A DNA stretch of 64,000 bases from Coriolopsis trogii (GCA_020543525.1 JAHYIO010000001.1:2852001-2916000), one strand, 5' to 3'; numbered from the stretch's first letter, positions 1 to 12,212 are shown. Translations and numbers: made by a program. The notes: generated from the letters alone by a model not told the origin.

Positions 1-846
1 GGCGAGGCAACATCGCGATCGCGGCCCCAGAACTCTTTATTGGAAGAAGACTTGGAGTTCGAGCGGGTCATGAAGTCTGTACCAGTCATCACGGAAGAGG
101 TTGTTCACAGCTTGGAGGAAAGAATCAAGGCGCACATCCTCGAGAGCCAGTTCGACGACGTTGTTAGAAAACGTCCCGTGGACGACAAACCTTTCCTGCC
201 GTCGCGCTTCTTCGAGCTCCAGGATACGAAGTCCAAGCAGTCTCTGGCTGAGATCTACGAGGATGAATATACTGCCGCGCAAACGGGAGGCGTCTCTGGG
301 GAGGATCGTGACGGTAAGCTGAAGAAGGAGCACCAGGAGATCGAGAAGCTCTGGGAGAACATCTGCAGCAAGTTAGATGCGCTCTGCAATGCTCACTTCA
401 CTCCGAAGGCTGTAAGTCATACTACGATCTCATATGCTCAGCGCGATATTGATCTGCAATTCCTCTAGCCTAAGGCTACGATCACGAGTGTCTCCAACGT
501 GGCGGCTGCAACGCTCGAGTCAGCACTGCCGACCACCAAGGCAACAACTACAATGCTTGCTCCCGAGGAGGTCTTTGCTCCTGCCTCGAGTGATCTGCGT
601 GCACGCAGTGAGCTAACACCAGCAGAGAAGAGAGCCCTCCGGAATAAGCAGAAGAAGGCGAAAAAGAAGGCGCACGACGCGATCGAGAGGGGCGTCCAGA
701 AGTTCGGACGGCCAAAGGGAGCTGGAGACGTTAAGCGGCAGAAGGAGGCTGCGCTCAAGACTCTGGTAAAGACCGGAAAAGGCGTCACTGTTGTAGGCAA
801 GAAGAGCAAAGAGGGAGAGGGGAAGCGGGGACGAGGCAAGACGTGA
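1..846 (+). CDS. MPP10: U3 snoRNP protein MPP10, 3' part (5' end outside window)
   Basis: Mpp10 is a scaffold of the U3 snoRNP/SSU processome, acting in the nucleolus in pre-18S rRNA processing. The visible part has two exons, 1-411 and 469-846, with a 57-nt intron (gtaagt...tctag), encoding 262 residues to a TGA. The reading frame is open to base 1, so the start lies outside. Family hallmarks are the acidic NSLLEEDLEFE block followed by RPVDDKPFLPSRFFELQDTK and SKQSLAEIYEDEY, which are the most conserved parts of the Mpp10 C-terminal half. The tail is rich in Lys, Arg and Ala (NKQKKAKKKAHD), as expected for a nucleolar RNA-bound protein. The next gene follows on the same strand 312 nt downstream. 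Confidence 0.93.
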
Positions 847-1157
847 TCTATCGCGTGCCGTACCATCCATATCGTCCGATTCACCTCATGTTTGCCATCT
901 GTGTTGTCTTTCAATGGCTTCGCGGGCCTCGTGCAATGTTTGCGACATCTGGAACAGTCCAACAGACTGATAGTCCTCGACGAGGAACCGGCTAGCAATA
1001 TGATATGTACACCTAGCCATGGAGAGACACGTGACGGGTGTCAAGTACATAAGTGAAGCTGTGGCAATCGCGCACAGCAACCGCCTTTACCACCGCTGTC
1101 CACAGTCTCTGTCGCTCCCTCTCGTCTGCACCTCTTCGTCCTTGTCTTTCACCCACC
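847..1157. promoter_or_regulatory. Intergenic region with the SEC9-like promoter
   Basis: This 311-nt gap holds no gene that I can see. A CACGTG box lies at 1028-1033, and a TATA-like gtacataag lies about 110 nt before the ATG of the next gene. A pyrimidine-rich stretch leads into the start codon. Assignment as promoter is by position and motif only. Confidence 0.4.
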
Positions 1158-2450
1158 ATGTCTTGGTTCCGCAAGTCAGAGAAGAACCTAATCCCAGATG
1201 TTCAGCCCGCTAAGCCTGCTCAGTCTCAGGACGCAAAGCGCCAGGAGCTTTTCGGCTCTCGTGGTAACAGCACTTCCCCTCGCCCGCCCTCCAACTTCAC
1301 TCGCTCGAGCTCTGCTACCTACGTTCCTAGCCGTGACGGCGACCCCTACAACTCCGCGCCATCTGTGCCTCCACCCCCGAGCAACTATGGCGACCGGTAC
1401 ACCCGTCAGGACGCCGTTGGAGACCGCTACTCGCGCGGCCAAGGCAACATCGACAACGATCGCGGCGAGCTCTTCTCCGGATACAACCCACAGAAGGCCG
1501 GCTCTGGCCGGTTCTTTGACGAAGGGCCTGCTCGAGGCCAAGGGCGGCGCGGGACGCCGCCCCCCGGCGAGGAGAATGAAGAAGACGTGGAGACCATCAA
1601 GCAGGACCTGCGCTACCTGAAGCAGGACAGCGTCAACTCGACGCGAAACGCGCTGCGCCTTGCCCGAGAGGCAGAGGAGACCGCACGGAATACCGTCAAC
1701 AAGCTCGGCTCGCAGTCTGGTGCGTAATCCGCGTGCTGTGTTTATCAAGCGATGGGCGTGATGCTGAAACACATCCTCCCCTTCCTCTCCTTTCCCGCAC
1801 ATCTATGTAGAGAAATTGGCGGACACCGAACGCCACCTGGATGTCTCCAAGGGGTATTCGCAGCGTGCGTCGGACAAGACTGACGAGCTGAAGCAGCTGA
1901 ACCGGTCGATCTTCGTCCCGACCTGGACGCGTAACAAGGATGCGAAGCGCGCGGCGGAGGAGCGCAAGATCCAGGACCGGTACGAAGAAGAGCGCGCCAA
2001 CCGCGAGAAGTCGTTGCGCGACGTCCGGGAGACCCAGGACCGCTTGGGGCGCGCTGCCACTTATGGGATTAACGGCGACGACGACGGTGAGGGCATTGGG
2101 GGCGGAGGAAGCGGGCGTTTCCGCACCGCCGCGCAGCTCCAGCAGCGCAAGGACCAGCGCAAGCGGTACCAGTTCGAGGCGGACGAGGAGGATGACCAGT
2201 TGGAGGATGAGCTTGACGACAACTTGGACGAGATCATGGACGTCACGAAGCGTCTGAAGGCCCTTGGGACGGCTATGAGCAGCGAGCTCGACAGTCAGAA
2301 CTCCCGTATCGACCGCATCACTAACAAGACGGACGGTCTGGATGAGCACCTCTTCCGCAACACCCAGAGGGTATGCTTCCTGACCTCAATCTGGTGGTAT
2401 GACACTGATTTTGTGTGTGCGACTCCTTGTAGCTTAACAGGATCAAGTAG
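1158..2450 (+). CDS. SEC9: SNAP-25/Sec9-type plasma-membrane t-SNARE
   Basis: Sec9 is the Qbc-SNARE that pairs with Sso/syntaxin and Snc/synaptobrevin to fuse secretory vesicles with the plasma membrane. Three exons, 1158-1719, 1811-2370 and 2433-2450, give 379 residues. The ATG begins MSWFRKSEKNL after a pyrimidine-rich leader. The N-terminal third is disordered and Pro/Arg/Tyr rich. The first SNARE helix is around residues 135-195 (EEDVETIKQDLRYLKQDS onward). The second occupies the last 65 residues, with the typical heptads DNLDEIMDVTKRLKALG and the ending LNRIK. As in fungal Sec9, there is no palmitoylated cysteine cluster between the helices. The final exon is only 18 nt, but splicing it in recreates the conserved C-terminus, so the model is well supported. 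Confidence 0.92.
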
Positions 2451-2635
2451 ACTTCGAGACTATACGGAGATCGGTCACTAGTGTTGGGGTTTCTCTTTTG
2501 GACTACTTTGGATATTTATACCGCAGCGATAATGATACATGGAGTACAGTGAGCAATGCATGTCGCATGTCTCTTTTGGTGTAACGGCTTGGTGTGACCA
2601 GCACAACCTTTTATGGGATGTGTGTGAATGTCTGT

Positions 2636-4242
2636 TCACTTGAGGGGCGCGAAGCCCACAGAGTTTTGGTCAAACGAGAAGGCGCTGTATACGTTCTTCA
2701 TGAAACTATGGGGGATCAACGTAAGTCGTCGAGTCGTTCGATGGAATACTTCATCTGGACATACCTGTCACCGACCAACCAGACGTTCTTACCAAGACCC
2801 AAGTCCTGCGCTGCAATGGCCCCGACGCAGGTTGTGAGGCTGATGTGACCAGCGTTGAAGCTGCACAATGGTCAATCAGCAATGTAGCTTGATACCTCAT
2901 GCATACACTCGACTCACTTTGAAGCAGAAATGTTCCAGGTCCTGCCGCCCCAGCTGAACCCGACGTTGGAAGGAATGGAGTTGCACGGCATCGAGTAGAA
3001 GCCTGCGGCTGAGTTGTAGACTGCAGAACCTGGGATGTTGCTGTACAGTGCTGCAACCATTGCCGGGGGACCATAGATCAACGTTGTGCCCGAGTCGATG
3101 ATCGTGACGAGGTCCGATGCTATGACCTGGGAGAGCAGACAGGTATGTTATTTGTACACTCGCTGGGAACAGTGGATAGGGAACGCACGGATGAGCCGAG
3201 GGACAGCTTGCCGCTGCCGATCTGCCAGTATCCCGTCCTGCCGACGACAGAGTGGTACTCGATCTGGCCGTTGTAGAGGGAAGTATCGGTACCGCCGAGA
3301 TAGAGCTCAGAGCCGGTACCGGCGAGCTTGAAACCGAACACGCCATTTTTTATCACACCTTGCTGTTTCGCAGTATTGATGAACGGAGGCTGATGGATAT
3401 TCGAGAGGGTTTGATATGCGAGCCCTACGATGCCGTCGATGCGTTCTGTAGAGAACGAGTCGGAGACAACTGTGGCTGGGGAGAAGTACTGGTTTAACAC
3501 TTTGATACCTGCAACTGCAACTGGAGAGCGAGGGAATGGAAGGTCTTCAGCTCCCGCCGAATGTGTGGTATGTTGAGACAAACCTGTATCTTGGAAGACT
3601 GGCCCGGAGACACTGGATCCGTCGCCATAGTGGATGACAAATTGGGCATTGGGTTTGTATATCTCAGAGGAGGTAGCGTTGGCGGCATATTTTTGCTTGT
3701 TCGCGCAGACGGAGCTCGTGCAGTTGATGGAGGGGACCCATAGGTCAGCAGAACCAGCTGTTCTGACCGTCAACGACCTGCTTTGGTAGGAAGACGGACG
3801 CTCGACATACTGTCGAAATCCATGTAGAATGTCTTGGGCGGTGTTCCAATGACAACATTCCCAGCCCAGTATTCGTCACGGGCTTCGTCAGTCAGAGACT
3901 CAGCCTGTCTCTTCTGGAACTGTGGACGATCCATGAAGGGCTTGACCTCTGCGCCCTCGTTGAAGGCGTCTTGGCCTAAATTGTTTGCAATGTTCATCAA
4001 GTTGTTGCGGTGTTTGCTAGTTCAAAGTATCAGAACCGAGGTAGGAATACGGCAGAGAGGAATACTCACTTATGGTCACGAATAACTTGTTGAACTGCCT
4101 TGTCATTATCGAACCACCCCTCGCTGTCCACCAAGGAGCGACGGTTGTCAAAAGGAATTCGGCTGCCATGCCCCTGCATGACCGGGCCAGCGGTCACGGA
4201 AACAACGAGAGAAAGAGAGGCAAGAACAGCTTTAGCAACCAT
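2636..4242 (-). CDS. Secreted pepsin-like aspartic protease (family A1)
   Basis: Extracellular or vacuolar acid endopeptidase of the polyporopepsin group. Seven exons (4242-4070, 4016-3811, 3757-3584, 3520-3189, 3126-2918, 2860-2765, 2705-2636) give 419 residues. Residues 1 to about 18 form a signal peptide (VLASLSLVVSVTAG) and a propeptide follows. Both catalytic motifs are present: DFDTGSADLWVPS with Asp126, and IIDSGTTLIYGPP with Asp306. The flap tyrosine sits in HYGDGSS. The first DTG codon triplet is interrupted by an intron: the Thr codon is built across the exon 2/3 junction. The acceptor choice there (aacag at 3758) is fixed by this motif. A TATA-like CATATAAG lies at about 4304-4311, some 65 nt upstream of the ATG. 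Convergent with the SNARE gene, 185 nt apart. Confidence 0.93.
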
Positions 4243-4747
4243 GATGGACAGCGTGTTGGGGAATGCAAGGCGGGTTGGTGAGACGTCGAGTCGCAGAGGG
4301 AGGCTTATATGGTCCTTCAACCAGCACCGGTAATTCAGGCCATTATACCGAGGCAGACAGCACATAACGGAGATGCTCGGCCATCTTCATTGAGACTGAA
4401 GGCAAGGCTATCGGAGAGGATATGTATCCAGCCCGTTATTGCGTTTCGAACTGCGGATGAGAATTGTTCAGAGTCGGACGGTCAGGATCACAAGAGACCT
4501 ACGCAGTCTAACTGATACAGCCAGTCGCATTGCGAATGGAGATCGTGTCCGGAGGCGTGAACGCGACGACGCGACACGGACACGTGATCGTTCCGTGGCG
4601 CGTCAGAGACGGATTTGGATGTCGGCGGGTGATTCCGACTCCGAGACTAGCTTCCGCCCCGAGCCCCTCGTTACAGCCAACGACCACTGATGTCCCCTCC
4701 ATTCCATCTCTCCCCGCTTACCCATCTCCCCCCACCACTCCCTCCTC
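4243..4747. promoter_or_regulatory. Divergent intergenic region, protease / TPR-MYND gene
   Basis: This 505-nt region between two divergently transcribed genes carries no recognisable gene. It contains the TATA-like element of the protease at about 4304-4311 and a CACGTG box at 4581-4586. The side next to the plus-strand gene is pyrimidine rich (4690-4745). Confidence 0.35.
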
Positions 4748-5472
4748 ATGGATTCCGGCAACTCCAGCCTCTCCTCGTCGCCCGACAACAACAACCTCGC
4801 CGAGGCTGTCTCTCTCGCCGCCAAGGCCCGCCAACTCGATGCGCGGGGTAGCCATTGCGACGCCGAGCGACACTTCCGTCGCGCCCTCGAGCTCCTAGAC
4901 CCCTCGACACCCTCCTCGCACGCTACGCTCGCGAACTTGTGGAACGGCCTCGGCGAGCTCTACTTGCACATGGGCAGATTCGACGACGCCGAGCAGTCCT
5001 TCAGCAAATCGCTCGACATCAGCACCTCCATCCGCGACCTCAAGGAACTCACTGCTAGCCGCGAGAATCTTGCTCGTGTCCAGCGCGCCAAGAGCGAGCT
5101 CCTAAAGGCAAAGGCACTGAAGATGCTGGGAGCACCTGCCGACATGCGCTGCAGCAATGATACGGTATGTCTGGGATGCTCTACATGTCGTCGGGAAGGA
5201 GGGCTGATAAATGCCATGCGTAGTGCTCGCGTGGTCTACTCAGGACCGGTGATCTCTGTATATGCGGCGGATGCAAGGTGGGAGAGAGCATTCCAGCTTC
5301 GGGAGTAACGCAACGAGCATGACGCTCAATATCTCGTTGACAGGGGGCGTTCTACTGCTCGCATATCTGTCAGGTACGTTCTTATCAGGTCGACGTCTGA
5401 CCTGCGTCTCAATTCAGTGAACAGCAAGAGGACTGGCAAAAACATAGAAGGCAATGCCGGCAAAGCGACTGA
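4748..5472 (+). CDS. TPR-repeat protein with C-terminal MYND zinc finger
   Basis: Four exons (4748-5164, 5224-5277, 5344-5373, 5425-5472) give 182 residues. Residues about 20-125 are helical with tetratricopeptide-like pairs (HCDAERHFRRALELLD; WNGLGELYLHMGRFDDAEQSF). The C-terminus is a MYND finger reconstructed only after splicing. Its spacing from Cys153 onward is canonical: C-x2-C-x5-C-x3-C-x7-H-x3-C at 153, 156, 162, 166, 174 and 178. Upstream cysteines 135, 140 and 151 supply the first metal pair. MYND domains bind short proline motifs in partner proteins. The biological role here is unknown and I do not recognise a named orthologue. Convergent with INCENP, 273 nt apart. Confidence 0.85.
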
Positions 5473-5745
5473 GACTCTGACTGGATTCCCATTAGCCCAG
5501 ACGCAAGATACCCTAGATGGATACACTACCCACCTCTAATATGCGTCTGAATTGTAGTGTAGTGTCCCATGTGCCTTGCTGTATAGGATCGGTTTTGATG
5601 CGCGCAATGTATGCTATGTTCGATAGAAGAAAGCTGCATGGTTCATAATTGCATCCTAGAACTTCACATACCCATATCAGGCCATAGCCATGGTTCGACA
5701 ACCCACTGCCAACGCCCTCATCAACAACTCATCAGTCCAGGTCAC

Positions 5746-8700
5746 CTACTTGAACCCCATCCTCCTCGCATACTCCTTCTCCTCCGCTTGTGTCAGCTCG
5801 TCTGTTCCCGTCCAGTTCGCAGAGCTCGTACGGGCCCTGAATCGGCTATGCCTCGTCCTGAAGATCTCCTCCATCCGCAGCGGCCCAATCGGCCCAAAGA
5901 TGTCGTCAGGGTTGATCGTGCTTTGCTGCTGCAGCGCCGCCGCAATGTCCGGGCTTTTCGCCCAGTCCGGCAGGTCGCGTTTCGGCCGGTCCTCGTCCTC
6001 TGAGTCAGAGTACTCGCTGTTGATGTCCGGCAGCTCAATCGTCTCGCTCGCCACCCGCGGCTCTTGACCACGCGGCGGCGGGCCTGGCGCTTTCCGTGTT
6101 GGCTGCGGGTATTGTGCCTCTGGGACGTCCCGCTCTTTGCCTTTGCCAGCAGGAGCGACGGCTTTGAGGTTGCTGCTAGACGGCGCGTGTTTGACGGTCT
6201 TCTGGGGCACCTTGCTTGTACCGGGCGTGACAGGCACAGAGGATCCGGCGGTCGGCTGCTTGAGAGCGGACTTGAGTGTTGGCTTTGACATGCTGGGCTT
6301 GATTTGGCGGGGTCCAGGAAGCGCAGTGGTACCCTTTTCCTTGGACGGTGGCTTCTGCGAAGCGGGTGCCGCAAGCTTGCGCTTCATCGTGTCATCGTCA
6401 CCCTACGTCTACGGTTGAGCACCCCTACTATAGATACAGTTGCAAAGTCGATAGCATACCTTCTTTGCAGCAGTCGTTGTGTTCCTGAGAGGACGCTTGT
6501 CTGTGTGCTCTTCACGCTCGCGTTTGCGGCGCTCGGCCTCTTCCTTGATCTTCCGTTCCTCTTCGGCAGCGCGAGCCTTCTCCTCCTCAGCCTTACGCTG
6601 CATAGCCTGCTGGCGCCTGGCTTCCATCTCCTTCAGGCGTTGCGCCTTCTTCTCCTGTTCCTCTTGTTGCTGTGGATGTTTGTTTGTCAACGAAATAGAC
6701 TTGCGACACAAGCTGACGACAGACCTTCTTAGCAGCAGCAGCAGCCAGCTGCAAGCTCTTGACCTCAGGTTTCCCCTTCTTCCCACCACCCAGCACGCTG
6801 CTGACCAGTTTACTCGCCTGGCCAAAGAAGCCCAAATTGGACTGCGACGACGATGTCGACGCCATGGACTGCTGGCTGTCGCTGCGGGGCTGGGAGGAGG
6901 CGGTAGAGGCGTCCAGCTTCGTGTGCTACGCGTGCATGCTCGTCAATCGAATAACCCAGGCGACGTGAAGGGCGACTTACCTGCACAAGCTTAATGGTCG
7001 GCTTCGCAGCGAAGACCGCGTCTGAGGCATCGTTCTGGTCCCGCTCCTCCGCTTCCTGCGCATCGTCCTCATCGATTTCCATCGCCACATCGGCCTCGTC
7101 GGCCTCGTCGTCCGCATTCTCAGAGTGTTGTGCCACGGCTACCAAGCGTTCCGCAAAGCCTTGCTCCACCTCCGCCTCACCTTCGAACATAAATTCTTTG
7201 GGCTGAGGGAGAGAGAACTCCGTATCACCACCTTTCTGGCTGGTGCTCTGGCTCGGGATTGTGCTCCAGGTCATCGTATCGTCCTTGAACTGGTCGGGGT
7301 TCGAGCTCGTGAACCCGAACGGAGTCCATATCTGATGCCCAGCGAATTGCTCGTCGACACCCCAACTGTCGTCGTCCCCGAGGTCGTCGTCACCGTCCGA
7401 GACCTTCCGCTGGTTCTCCTGCGATTGCGCAGCAGAGAAGGAAGTGTCTTGCGTGGAAGGCATCCAGGAAGGCGACGCCGTGTCTCGGCGGTCGAAAATA
7501 ATATCCGAGAAGATACTGGCCTTGCTGCTCTGTGCGGACAAAGGCGCGTATTTGGGCCCTAAGCCAACTGCCATCGCAGTGGGCATTGAGAAAGGATTGG
7601 TCGTGGGCAATTTAAAGTCACGTTGAGCCTTTGCATCGCGAGACGGAGGCGGAGCAGCAGATGACCCAGGAGGCGGCGGCTTGGAGAAGACGGGTGCTGG
7701 TGGTCCGTTGAAGCTGATAGTACGGGTGCGAGGAGGGGTGTTCGGCGGCGTAGTAGAGACACTGGTATCTGCTGAGAGAGGTGCAGCCTCCTCTTTGTTC
7801 TGCCCTTTTGACTGAGACGAGGGAACGAGGTCGGACACACTGAGCCGTCGTTTGGATTCCTCGGGCTCAACAGTTCTAGCCACGTCAATTGGCTCCGCGG
7901 AATTCGCCTCAGTCATAGCCACGTCTGTAGACTCGGCCGCGATGCCCAGTTCGAGCTTGTGCCTTTCCGCAACACGAGCTTCAGCTTGTGCTCGCGCTTC
8001 AGCCAAGGCAGCCGCCGCGCCACCTCCGAGAGACTTGCCCATGCCCTTGCCCGTCCGTGAACCCTGGTTCTTTTTCATGAGCGTGGTGAGCATATCATCC
8101 TCCTCTTCTTCGTGCGACCCCGGTATAGGTTGAGAAGGTATCCCCGCAAACACGCTGGTCGGATTGGAAGATTGCTGCATAGCGCCATTGACGGGCTATT
8201 CCGAAAACACTACACTTGAGACTCTGTGCCCGGACCGTACAGGAATGAAAGCTCACCGAGTCTGCTCGTGCCTTGCCCTTGCCCTTGTAATCGCTAGAGA
8301 TGTCTGTAGGTGGGTCCGATAGCTTCGGCATCTTCGCGATGCGTTCTTCCTCATCAAGTGCCGCCAGAACAGCCTTGGCGGCGTCCTTTGCCACTTCCAA
8401 CATTTCGCCGCTCTTTCTCTTGTTAGCATTGAGAGTTGTACCTTCGCCCCCGAGCGTGCTCGTTCGCTTCGCCATTGCCTTCGTCTCACGTGCTTTCGAC
8501 AACCAGGAGGTTGAGGACCGTTTGGCCCCAGAGGGGGCACTAGATGGGCCCGCACCTACACCGGGTGTCGGTTCACCAGGTGTCCGCAACGACTTGCGAA
8601 GAGGGGAGGGAGCGGGTAGTGCTGCAAATTGTGACATGCTCGACTTGCGAGACAGCCCAGGAACAGGTGCAGAGGGCTCATCGCGAAGAGGCATGGTGTA

Positions 8701-9836
8701 CTCTTCATGTTGTGTAGACGAGGGTAACGGGGCCGTGTGCGAGTTAGGCTCCTCTTCGACCGGCACAGGCGGCAGTGAAACTTTGGGCAAGGGTGCTGTG
8801 TGGAACTCGCCTGACCTAGCAGAAGTCGGTTCTGTATCTGAGTCATGAGGGCTCAATGGGATAGTGTGGAACGTAGCCGTAGTCGTATCGGCACGGACGG
8901 GCTCCACGACGTCGTCTTGGTTGGCGTCTTCGATGCTTTCGAGGACATCTTGTTCCATAGCGACGTCATCCGATGCACCCATAGCAGCGTCATGGAAGAC
9001 GGTTCCGTTAGAACCCGCAGATAGAATATCACCTTGGCGGCCCTGCGCAGAGACAGAAGGCCTAGGAGAGACGCGGGCCTTTTCAACCGGTTCCTCATCC
9101 TCCGCGATCATAGAAAGCTCTTTGATAGAGTCTTTGGGCTGAAGCGACTCTTCAAGACCGACAGGCTCTTCACGTTGCGACGGCGCCTGGAAGATTGGTG
9201 CAGGGAGGGGCTTGCGCACGGGGTCGACGTCCATAGTCTCTGGCAAGTTGACGGCCGGGCTGTCTGCGATAGTGACGATTCTCGGGTTCTTGAGTTCTCC
9301 AAACGGATTGGGCAATTGTGAGTGAGATCGCGCCTCTGAGTGCTGGCGTCGAGGGGCTCCAGACTCGTCATCATCCTTCTTCACCTGGAGGAGAGCCTTA
9401 TGTAAGCTGTTGATTGGTTGGCGGTTTTCCTTTGCGGCGCCGTCCTGCACATATCTGTGAGGGGCGGAAGGTCATGAAACGGCATACACGCACTTCCAAA
9501 GACAGAGAAGTTATAGCTTGTGTTCTCGTTGCCGCAGAATTCGCTGCGCGGGTTCTGGCCGGTGCATTCTTCTTACGGCCAGGGGTCTTGAGGAGTTCGA
9601 TGACAGGTCTGGCGTAACCAGGCGTCGACATCATCCTCTACACCGAGGTCACAAGGAAAGGGAACGTACTCATGTTTAGGGCCATTCAAAAAGTTCTCTA
9701 AATACATGTCGAGGAAGTCAAACCCCTCCTGGATTTGCTCGTGCAGGAATTGCCGTCCGGGGTCCTTTGCCATAGAGAATCGAATGGAATTGCACCAGGC
9801 AATGACGCCGGCTTCTCCGGGTTTCGTACCGTCCAT
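5746..9836 (-). CDS. Inner centromere protein (INCENP/Sli15/Pic1)
   Basis: Scaffold of the chromosomal passenger complex; it binds and activates Aurora kinase at inner centromeres and the spindle midzone. Seven exons (9836-9670, 9635-9494, 9444-8257, 8174-6981, 6925-6725, 6669-6460, 6402-5746) give about 1252 residues. The N-terminus (FLHEQIQEGFDFLDMYLENF) suits the survivin/borealin-binding helix. The middle is long and disordered. Exon 6 (residues about 965-1034) encodes a charged single helix rich in Glu, Lys and Arg. The C-terminus carries the IN-box that contacts Aurora: ELPDINSEYSDSEDE, then LPDWAKSP and INPDDIFGPIGPLRMEEIF. Exon 5 may start at 6916 instead of 6925; both acceptors keep the frame. 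The divergent C-terminal TSS activation motif appears as ARTSSANWTG. Confidence 0.9.
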
Positions 9837-10851
9837 GACCAAAGTGCTGAAAGTACGGGTTACCGGGGGGCAAGGATGCGTAGGCAGATCTTGAGGGTCG
9901 TAAAGGGTCGTGTAGCTGTTGTCGGAGAGAGTGGCAGACCCGCGTTACCGTGTGTGGTTGAATGTAGCGCGTCCGTCATGTGACTGCGTCCCCTCACGCG
10001 TCTTGGCTCTTGCGCGCTAGTAGTACTACTAAGTAGTTTGGTGTGACTACGTGGCCCTCATACTTGCCATTCGTTTGGAGTAATTGTTTCTTGAGGCAAT
10101 CTCTTCTCATCCTCAATGTCGAGATGCACTCCTCCCTACTGTCTACCGTCCCCATAGCTTACACGAAGCTTTATAGTGCTATGATAGTCCTCTTGCCGCT
10201 CCAAGCTTCTGTGTCTCGGTATACGTACGTATTTCATCACCCTATTGGTCGACTCCTGGACCAACGACGAAAAGATCCCATGTACAAGTGCGCAAAATTC
10301 ATGAATCCCCAAGCAAACGTTGTGCTGCACACAAGGTCTCTTGACCCTGCCATACCCTATTACCATCGAACGCGTGCGCCGTCGGTTAACCATGCCTCGC
10401 AACGGTCTTTCAGTCCTCTCGTTGATGGTTTGGGTCCACCCACTAAGTTGAGAAGGATCACAAAGCTCGTGGAGACACATGCAGACCGGGGTCTTCAACA
10501 CCTGCAACACGCTTGCAGCTCAGGCCCGACCGCACCATGAACGATGGCAAAATACAGATCTTAGATGTTGCGAAACCCTTGTTTTCCCATGGTCAAATCG
10601 GTGTTTGCAAAGGGACAAAGCCATTGCTATTTAGTTCCTTGGACGCGATTCGGATAACCTGCCAAGGCAGAGTACTGGTAGAAGTCACCGCGACTCGCGC
10701 AATACGGCTTGAATATTCCAGCAAACGGTTCGCATTAACAAAAATCTATAGAATACTATGAACGCACAAATGAGGTCAATAGTTAAGCAACAGTGCTCCC
10801 ACCAGAGGTTGTGTACTTACGCGTTACACATCTTGGTAACCCAGGAGGACC
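9837..10851. other. Gene-poor 1-kb gap
   Basis: About 1 kb between the INCENP start and the stop of the bL32m gene. Frames here are short or lack conserved features; the longest (10043-10540, plus strand, 165 codons) looks like chance composition. I see no tRNA fold. It probably contains the INCENP promoter next to 9837 and the 3' UTR of bL32m next to 10851. Confidence 0.4.
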
Positions 10852-11273
10852 TCACAGCTCCGCAGGCCTGTTCCTTGCCTTCCACTCAACATTGAGCTCC
10901 CGGTAGCACTTTGGACACAGGTTGTGTGCCAACTTCGGTGACCCGCAGGCCTCACAATGCACCAAGTCTGGAGATGTCTGAGCCACCCCACTCAGTATAT
11001 ACCATTAACTCACTCACTTTGTTTGTCTTTCAACCCCTTGTTAGCGCTCCTCATGGCCTTCCGTGAGTGTGAAACCTTCTTCTTGGGCACGGCAAGTAGC
11101 CATGGAGGAAACAGCTCGAGGAGGGAGGGCAATGACGGAATGGCCCATGTGAACGGCTTCGGCGCAGCGAGGAATGCAGGGATGAACGTAGCCGCCAGCG
11201 AGATCCGCGCCAGAGGTGCCCTTGCTACCGAGAGCCACGTCCGGGACTGGTGAAGGGCCAGAGCTGCCGCCAT
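10852..11273 (-). CDS. MRPL32: Mitochondrial large-subunit ribosomal protein bL32m
   Basis: Structural protein of the mitoribosome large subunit. Two exons (11273-11018, 10967-10852) give 123 residues. The N-terminal half is a likely mitochondrial presequence plus a hydrophobic linker, with the Ala/Leu/Arg-rich start MAAALALHQSRTWL. The mature part begins at the conserved VPKKKVSHSRKAMRSANKGL. The zinc ribbon has paired cysteines 90/93 and 103/106 (HCEACGSPKLAHNLCPKCY). The intron (gtgagt...ctccag) was placed so that KGLKDKQ joins NLVHC, matching the family. Earlier AG choices break the frame. Transcribed divergently from the complex I gene 138 nt away. Confidence 0.9.
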
Positions 11274-11411
11274 TGCGGTCGTAGAGGAGGAAAGACAAGC
11301 TTGAAAGTTGTATCCGGCCGTCCGCGTCAACTCACACTCCTGAGCGTTTGCCTGTGATGTCTCCGTCGCGTATAGAGCGCTCAGACATCCTCACCACCAC
11401 CACTGTGCGCG
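11274..11411. promoter_or_regulatory. Short bidirectional promoter, MRPL32 / NDUFA5-like
   Basis: Only 138 nt separate the two divergent ATGs, and both products are mitochondrial (mitoribosome and complex I). I see no clear TATA box. A shared promoter is inferred from the spacing alone. Confidence 0.5.
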
Positions 11412-11868
11412 ATGTTCCGCTTCACTCGCCCTCTATTCACCGCGGTCACCAAGCGTACGACGGGCATCACTGGCCTCAAGGTCCACCATGATCCACTACC
11501 CGAGCTGAAGAAAACATACGAAGCCACCCTCCAAACACTCTCCTCCATCCCCCAATCATCCGTCTACCGGCAAGGCACGGAGGCCCTGACGCTGCACAAG
11601 CTGAAGGTCATAGAGGGCGCGAAAGGGGACGTTGCCGCAGTTGAGAAAGAGCTGGACGAGGGTCATATTGAGGAGTCGCTGTCAATTGCGGAGGATGAAC
11701 TGAGCTTGGCGAACAAGATGTTGGAGTGGAAAGCGTGAGTATCTTGTCCGGAGGTCTCAACACGAAACGTCTAATCACCAGTGCAGTTGGGAACCTTTGG
11801 AAGAGAAGCCCGAACCCGGTCAATGGCAGTCCTTTGGCAAGGAAGCAACGGCGGCGACATCGTCATAA
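11412..11868 (+). CDS. NADH:ubiquinone oxidoreductase NDUFA5/B13-like subunit
   Basis: Accessory subunit of the peripheral arm of mitochondrial complex I. Two exons (11412-11734, 11787-11868) give 134 residues. The start MFRFTRPLFTAVTKRTTGITGL resembles the family N-terminus, in which TTGI-GL is characteristic; it is followed by the helical core YEATLQTLSSIPQSSVYRQ. The second exon supplies the conserved WEPLEEKPEPGQW motif and the stop. The intron has a clean gtgagt donor and tgcag acceptor, and splicing makes the Ala codon before WEPL. Confidence 0.9.
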
Positions 11869-12212
11869 TGGAGGTCATTGCAATGTATCACTCGCTTTTG
11901 CCCATAGATGCGTTCCTGTTCATGCTTGACGACATACTATGCAAGGGTCCACCTGGACTCTGCGGTTTTGTTGTCTATACTAATGGAGGGCCTCGCTCGA
12001 ATGCGGTGAGTAAAGTAGGACGTGGTTCAGCCGCCTCAGTAGGAGACTTTCCGGAATCACCCTGTTCCTGTCGTGCATACTCTGTCGTCTACTTTATCGG
12101 AACAGTTGTAGAGCAGCAAGTCAGAGACCCTCGCAGAATGACCATCCAATTGCGCATACATGGTAGATACGTTGGCCAGCCATGTTTGAATTGATCACAG
12201 ACAAAAAGCATC
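11869..12212. other. Intergenic, no gene seen
   Basis: This 344-nt stretch between the NDUFA5-like stop and the tRNA 3' end probably holds the 3' UTR of the former and the Pol III terminator side of the tRNA. I find no coding or RNA feature. Confidence 0.4.

Noticed and set aside
10043..10540. Plus-strand frame of 165 codons in the 1-kb gap
   Set aside because: No ATG context, splice structure, domain or composition bias that suggests coding; an antisense frame of similar length overlaps it.
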